Part shown: piece after piece, positions 4,001 to 6,217 of the stretch
Position numbering within the stretch: the first letter of the stretch is position 1
How the letters are laid out: each line of letters starts with the position of its first letter
Source: Thermoplasmata archaeon
GTDB taxonomy: Archaea; Thermoplasmatota; Thermoplasmata; GCA-020350865
Assembly: GCA_020351895.1 (NCBI GenBank)
Contig: CP070672.1
Location: forward strand, 1,118,998 to 1,125,214
DNA: 6,217 nucleotides
Reading direction: 5' to 3'
Made by a program: the position numbers and the translations under genes
Notes under the pieces: model-generated
Database searches by the model: none
Seen by the model: only the letters and a program-made list of their open reading frames with translations
What the model was told of the DNA's origin: nothing

Positions 4001-6069
4001 AATAGGCTGACATCATCTGTATTGATATCTCTGTATAGGAAGATCTTGCTCTCATAGGGTTTTTCAAATCCAGTGTGGGCACTAGCACTGTAGTAATTGT
4101 AGAATGAGGTTGGATCCAATGGCCTCTCCACTGCGGGAATGGTCCGTTTAAAGGTGCCTTGTGTGAGGGTATAAACGAATGTGGTAGAATATATCTCGGG
4201 TGGTAAATTACCTACATAGACTGTTGCACTAGAATAATCCCAGTATTGCCCGTCATAAACTGCGAGTCCTACAGTGAAAGTCCCATCTTCACTCCAAGAA
4301 TAGGTTGGATTGATCAGGTTGGAATCATCATAATTACCATCGTAATCCAAATCCCAATGGTAAGAAAGGGTATCGCCGTCAGGATCTGAGGATCCTGAGC
4401 CATTTAATTGCACAGAGGCTCCCTCATCAACATAATAGGGTCCATTGGCATCTGCCACAGGAGGACTATTGGCCACCACGTTAGTTGTGTCAATTACCGA
4501 GGCCTGAATATTCCATTCTGTTTGGGAGGCCCCAGTCACTGTTAGGTAATCTGTGGTAGAGCCTGATGTGGAGGGCACGACCACCTGTACTATCATATTA
4601 TAGCTTTCATTGGTGGACAAGGATCCAGTATTTGAAACCTCGCCAGCGCTTATTTCCGAAGAATCCAGCCTACCATTCCCATTGGTATCATGGTAGATTC
4701 TTGTTGTCCATCCAAGGCTGGATGTTGCAGATAAATCAAAGATATCTGTTGCACCGTTATTGGTCAAGGTATGGGCGTAATTCACATCTGTTCCGGGTGA
4801 CACAGTTGAAGTCCAAGTAGGCTCCAAGGTAGGAGGTGGGTTCACAGGTAGTGGCGGATCTGTTGTTGTGAATATCTCAAACGATGCTTCCACAAAATTC
4901 ATGTTATGAGCATCCATCCCTTCAAAATGCATATGCCATAAACCTGCGGAAAGGTTGTAGCTCACCAGATAGTCTGGATTGTCTGATGAGTTCCTGGAAA
5001 TGACAAAATTCTCCCATTCCATATTACCAGATGGATTCAGATTCACGTAATTGTTACTGTCGGGGTCCGAAATAGTGTACCTGATGTTGGGTGGTATATT
5101 GCAGCCGTCGTAAGTGCTTGGCCCATCCTGGGGGGCTCCATGGTGAACTCCCTCATTCCAGGGAGGAATCGGTGGCGTATTGGCATCGTCGTCATCAACT
5201 ACTATGTCAGCATCACCGTCCATGAATCTCGTAGAATAGAGCTCTTTTGGAACATAGAAGTAAAAATTCCAATCACCATCATAGGAATTTGCATCCACAT
5301 CGTTGTTACCTGGCCCAGGGTTGGGATCTCCTGCCCACACAGGTGGATCCATGGGTGGAAATAAAGATTCCCAGGGTGGATTTAATGGATATGTATAGTT
5401 ATATTGATATCCAGGGGTTCTAAGGGGTGCACCCATGAAGGCGAATTTATCCTCTTTCGCGATGCTGATTTGGCCTGTAGTTCGTATCTTGAAATAGTTA
5501 TTGTGAGACGATGTTCCCGGATTTTGCCACTGTATCTCCAACCTGTAGAAATAATTTCCACTGGGTGCCTGTGCACCTGATGTTGTTGAGATTGTACGAA
5601 CGTACCAATCGTCATCAGACATAAGGGTATGATACCATGATGAAACTACATTGCTTCCGGTTCCATCCTTATATGGGTCCTCGTAAAGTACGAATTCCAT
5701 TATGTCTGAACCACTTAGAACCTGATCCCAATGTCCCCCTATTTCTCCATCAAATATGTCCAAGTCAAAGCTCGACTCTCCAGCAGGAACGCCTATATGG
5801 CAGATTATGGGAATATTTGGTAGGGTTCCGGAGCCAGCAACTCCTAAAAATTTTCCACTATCTGGATCATCATCGGGAAAAGCGGAGTAGGTGGGACTGG
5901 AGGAGGAAGGTTGCATGCCAGAATATGAAGGTCCTGACAGAGGATCCTCGAGTCCTCCCAAAAATACGGTCACTGGTTGTGCAAAGCTTGCCGCGATCAT
6001 AATAAGGGTGAGGCTCAGCACACCTGCATTCTGTATCCCTTGAAAATTGCTATTAAATGTCCTATTCAA
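1087..6069 (-). CDS. Giant secreted PKD-repeat surface protein, 1660 residues
   Basis: No enzyme motif is recognised; the layout is that of an extracellular adhesive or structural protein. In order: signal peptide (1-30); Ser/Pro/Asp-rich linker (about 41-72); beta-rich region (about 83-203); a second beta-rich region (about 261-401); a CARDB/NEW3-like domain (about 415-525) with an EF-hand-type loop (461-472); PKD1 (536-620); unidentified insert (622-812); PKD2 (813-900), PKD3 (901-999) and PKD4 (1000-1108); three 107-residue PKD domains (1109-1429); a second insert (1430-1560); and a last PKD (1561-1660). Typical cores are WDWGDG (938-943), WNWGDG (1036-1041) and WEFGDG (1588-1593). There are at least a dozen N-glycosylation sequons and only three cysteines (90, 323, 715). 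The start is TTG, directly preceded by an in-frame TAA and by a G-rich ribosome site. No C-terminal membrane anchor or sorting signal is visible; the protein ends with the last PKD strand. Roles in adhesion, cell coat or polysaccharide/protein binding are inference. Confidence 0.9.
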   Translation of the reverse strand: MNRTFNSNFQGIQNAGVLSLTLIMIAASFAQPVTVFLGGLEDPLSGPSYSGMQPSSSSPTYSAFPDDDPDSGKFLGVAGSGTLPNIPIICHIGVPAGESSFDLDIFDGEIGGHWDQVLSGSDIMEFVLYEDPYKDGTGSNVVSSWYHTLMSDDDWYVRTISTTSGAQAPSGNYFYRLEIQWQNPGTSSHNNYFKIRTTGQISIAKEDKFAFMGAPLRTPGYQYNYTYPLNPPWESLFPPMDPPVWAGDPNPGPGNNDVDANSYDGDWNFYFYVPKELYSTRFMDGDADIVVDDDDANTPPIPPWNEGVHHGAPQDGPSTYDGCNIPPNIRYTISDPDSNNYVNLNPSGNMEWENFVISRNSSDNPDYLVSYNLSAGLWHMHFEGMDAHNMNFVEASFEIFTTTDPPLPVNPPPTLEPTWTSTVSPGTDVNYAHTLTNNGATDIFDLSATSSLGWTTRIYHDTNGNGRLDSSEISAGEVSNTGSLSTNESYNMIVQVVVPSTSGSTTDYLTVTGASQTEWNIQASVIDTTNVVANSPPVADANGPYYVDEGASVQLNGSGSSDPDGDTLSYHWDLDYDGNYDDSNLINPTYSWSEDGTFTVGLAVYDGQYWDYSSATVYVGNLPPEIYSTTFVYTLTQGTFKRTIPAVERPLDPTSFYNYYSASAHTGFEKPYESKIFLYRDINTDDVSLFIIHDIDGDVYYPPIGYNSGSPDAECHMDLSGIPSGAYLAQSDDPGEFTKSISTAQGRWHWWYNTDGGAIGGLPIGTSWSITITPLYWKDVNNWIYHYATGEYIALDMNQPVTISYQAQTENTTVETDEGTSITLGAFARDWGSDDEPLDYEFAWNDPYDPSAVSSGTTLWDTLFTASHTYHEDGTYYPLLTVTDSDLASDNLTFTVIVNNVKPDVIAGADQTVDEGTLLSFSGTFSDPGAYDTHTATWDWGDGLSDPGTVSEENIPPDSTGTVTGSHAYGDDGSYNVILTVQDDEGAIDVKSSNVNVNNLAPNVEPLGNYTTDENTPVTLIAHVTDPGSDDLTLTWNWGDGTSDTQAIYYNDGMGPDPYPSPGGTYPFSVIDTHDHTYGDNGVYTVTLTVEDDDSGVKVVTTVVTVLNVAPIIDSLTYSPTDESSPLTMDAHVTDPGSDDLTFTWEFEHGPTFTNIYFNNGIGPDPYPSPEINPMDIVDLASHVYGDDGVFIVTLTVTDDDGGITATTINVTVSNIAPSVDISGLLSIDENTPINLDGHATDPGSDDLTFIWDFELGPTISTTYYNNGIGDDPDPSPEINPMDIIDSVSHTYGDNGVFSVILTVEDDDGGTTVSTLNVTINNVAPVVNLHGTFIVNENSPLTLDGHGTDPGSDDLTFTWEFELGPTITMIYYNDGMAADPYPSPQINPMDVTDIVTHIYGDNGVFAVTLTVVDDDGGTTIVTTNVTVDNVAPSVSNIEAYMYVDFSLRVAGEKWHSVAIYLYEDGRQFWTAGVTRYPGDPDKQTATINKVKVDMTKSYTALVDYLPNDPRVNGNVWGGNPVWIDMTFEDGSSERLHHTFNVRQSDWGSDHWNHIDPWEVDFAPHLGGHNITFEASASDPGSDDLIFDWEFGDGNTQGPNTYFNDGISPDPPKSPEINPMAATDIVIHSYSSSGIYTITLTVTDDDGGTSFTTLVLNVVVG
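1090..1389 (-). other. C-terminal PKD domain (residues 1561-1660)
   Basis: This domain has the shared block SDPGSDDL, the intact core WEFGDG (1588-1593), the Asp/Asn-rich loop YFNDG...SPEINPM (1601-1619) and the final strands GIYTITLTVTDDDGG. It ends in NVVVG with the stop codon immediately after. It is clearly related to the 107-residue repeats but separated from them by the insert at residues 1430-1560, and it keeps the GDG that they have lost. Confidence 0.75.
1390..1782 (-). other. Unidentified insert between PKD domains (residues 1430-1560)
   Basis: About 130 residues break the PKD array. Recognisable blocks are LRVAGEKWHSVAIYLYEDG (1447-1465), TRYPGDPDKQTATI (1474-1487), NGNVWGGNPVWIDMTFEDG (1512-1530) and RLHHTFNV (1534-1541), then a Trp/His-rich linker (SDWGSDHWNHIDPWEVDF). 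Alternating hydrophobic residues suggest a beta-sandwich. From memory, similar stretches occur in other prokaryotic PKD proteins, but I cannot name a domain family. Confidence 0.55.
1783..3072 (-). repeat. Tandem PKD array of four domains, three of them exactly 321 bp
   Basis: Residues 1109-1215, 1216-1322 and 1323-1429 are three consecutive 107-residue units (DNA 2425-2745, 2104-2424, 1783-2103). They are preceded by a 109-residue relative (1000-1108; DNA 2746-3072). Each has TDPGSDDLT, a Trp-containing core, a loop of the type YYNDGxxxDPYPSP, a YGD(N/D)GV turn and the closing strands VTLTVxDDDGG. The similarity also shows at DNA level: ATCATCACTTCCTGG or close variants recur on the plus strand near 2006, 2327, 2648 and 2974. 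This points to recent internal duplication. The units are not identical, so drift has followed. Confidence 0.85.
3073..3369 (-). other. Canonical PKD domain (residues 901-999)
   Basis: The domain begins KPDVIAGADQTVDEG, has the unmodified core WDWGDG (938-943) and ends with HAYGDDGSYNVILTVQDDEG. It lacks the YYNDG/DPYPSP loop found in the five later domains, so it marks the boundary between two types of PKD repeat. The preceding divergent PKD-like domain (residues 813-900, DNA 3370-3633) has no GDG but keeps the DEGTSITL and HTYHEDGTYYPLLTVTDSD blocks. Confidence 0.75.
3634..4206 (-). other. Unidentified large insert between PKD1 and PKD2 (residues 622-812)
   Basis: About 190 residues separate the first PKD domain from the rest. 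Visible blocks are SAHTGFEKPYESKIFLYRD (663-681), TDDVSLFIIHDIDGDVYYPP (684-703), RWHWWYNTDGG (747-757) and TSWSITITPLYWKDVNNWIY (766-785). It is aromatic-rich and beta-rich with one cysteine (715). Exposed aromatic residues suggest a possible ligand-binding surface, for example for carbohydrate, but no catalytic motif or named family is recognised. Confidence 0.55.
4210..4464 (-). other. First PKD domain (residues 536-620)
   Basis: It has the usual opening PPVADANGPYYVDEG and SSDPDGDTLSYHWD, but the core is DLDYDGNYDD (573-582), an acidic loop that could bind calcium, in place of FGDG. It ends YSWSEDGTFTVGLAVYDG. The DPDGD and DYDGNYDD features match a common eukaryote/bacterial-style PKD variant and differ from the repeats further along this protein. 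Confidence 0.75.
4495..4827 (-). other. CARDB/NEW3-like beta domain with EF-hand-type calcium loop (residues about 415-525)
   Basis: The stretch VSPGTDVNYAHTLTNNGATD followed by an ATSSLGW strand is the pattern of NEW3/CARDB/DUF11-type beta-sandwich domains in archaeal surface proteins. Embedded at 461-472 (DNA 4654-4689) is DTNGNGRLDSSE, with acidic or amide residues at positions 1, 3, 5, 9 and 12 and Gly at 6, the canonical EF-hand/dockerin-type calcium loop. Calcium binding is inferred from that pattern. Confidence 0.6.
4867..5823 (-). other. N-terminal beta-rich region of the PKD protein, family not recognised
   Basis: Residues about 83-203 contain FDLDIFDGEIGGHWDQ and EFVLYEDPYKDGTGS, ending RLEIQWQNPG...NNYFKIRTTG; this reads like one Asp-rich beta-sandwich. 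A Pro-rich linker (about 228-256) follows. Residues about 261-401 form a second beta-rich block, with VDDDDAN (291-297), RYTISDPDSNNYVNLNPSG and LWHMHFEGMDAHNMN. I cannot assign either to a named family. Confidence 0.4.
5980..6069 (-). other. Signal peptide of the PKD protein (residues 1-30)
   Basis: A short N-region with one Arg is followed by a hydrophobic core VLSLTLIMIAASFA (17-30) and a small-residue site SFA-QP that fits signal peptidase I cleavage after residue 30. No lipobox cysteine is present, so a soluble secreted product is expected rather than a lipoprotein. Translation from any later start would lose this segment, which supports the TTG start. Confidence 0.75.
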
Positions 6070-6075
6070 TTACAT

Positions 6076-6082
6076 CCCCCCC
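6076..6082 (-). promoter_or_regulatory. G-rich ribosome-binding site ahead of the TTG start
   Basis: The minus strand shows seven G residues followed by ATGTAA and then TTG (6069-6067). GGGGGGAT is an imperfect match to the archaeal Shine-Dalgarno GAGGTGAT, using a G-U wobble. The two ATG codons just upstream, overlapping or next to this G run, run into stops within eight codons. The codon directly before TTG in the same frame is TAA. TTG is therefore the only start that includes the whole signal peptide. Confidence 0.5.
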
Positions 6083-6156
6083 ATATCATCTGTTTTAACC
6101 CTGTGACTTTGACAATGGTCTTTACAGTATGGGTTTGGTTAATTTCCTATATGTAT

Positions 6157-6170
6157 GAAAAAATATAAAA
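6157..6170 (+). promoter_or_regulatory. Strong BRE/TATA element, probably for a divergent gene beyond the right edge
   Basis: On the plus strand GAAAAA (6157-6162, fits BRE RNWAAW) is followed directly by ATATAAAA (6163-6170). Transcription would begin near 6191, and no complete reading frame starts before the window ends. On the minus strand the same box reads TTTTATAT and could drive the PKD-protein gene with a leader of about 70 bases, but the flanking bases on that side do not fit a BRE. The rest of 6070-6217 holds no gene that I can support. Confidence 0.45.
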
Positions 6171-6217
6171 GGCTATTCATTAAACTTTGGGTAAAGTGGA
6201 GCCTGATTGAAGTTTTA

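Noticed and set aside
5677..5695. Common origin of three regions containing an [IFY]xLY[ER]D motif (residues 126-131, 676-681, 1459-1464)
   Set aside because: The resemblance is limited to about five residues in beta strands; the flanking sequences do not align by eye, so homology of the three regions is not supported.
2285..6168. Other plus- and minus-strand ORFs of 66-121 codons within or overlapping the PKD gene, including 5637-6002 and 5382-5615 (minus)
   Set aside because: They are alternative frames of a long repetitive gene that has uninterrupted domain structure; none has a ribosome site, signal or motif that I can support.

Overview
This window looks like a piece of a euryarchaeal genome, most likely from an uncultured Thermoplasmata-like lineage. 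That placement is inferred from three things. Genes have BRE/TATA-type promoters, one of them placed for a leaderless mRNA. There is an archaeal-type XRE helix-turn-helix regulator starting MKPPCEIVV. There is a very large secreted PKD-repeat protein of the kind common in these archaea. No rRNA, tRNA, CRISPR array, transposase or phage gene is visible.

All three genes lie on the minus strand and are described right to left, in the direction of transcription. Positions 6070-6217 are an AT-rich promoter region. It carries a strong BRE/TATA element that reads best on the plus strand, so a divergent gene may start just beyond the right edge. Positions 1087-6069 encode a 1660-residue exported protein with a TTG start. 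It has a signal peptide, N-terminal beta-rich regions, a CARDB/NEW3-like domain with an EF-hand-type loop, and about eight PKD-type domains interrupted by two unidentified insert regions. Three consecutive PKD domains are exactly 107 residues (321 bp) each. After a 63-bp gap that holds a TATA box, 400-1023 encodes a short ThiI-type sulfurtransferase. It consists only of the catalytic PP-loop domain and has cysteines placed like those of the iron-sulfur archaeal ThiI subclass. After a 134-bp gap with a BRE/TATA element and a small inverted repeat, positions 265-1 hold the first 88 codons of an XRE-type DNA-binding regulator that runs off the left edge. It may be a stand-alone regulator or a ThiR-type (HTH plus ThiN) thiamine regulator.

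The giant surface protein and the thiI/regulator pair do not obviously work together. Each gene seems to have its own promoter, so this is a run of co-oriented genes rather than a clear operon. The only plausible functional link is sulfur or thiamine metabolism between the ThiI-like protein and the regulator. I do not see a clearly new defence, mobile or biosynthetic system here. The most interesting points are the THUMP-less cysteine-rich ThiI, the modified PKD array with regularly spaced sequons and Asp/Asn-rich loops, and the two unidentified inserts.
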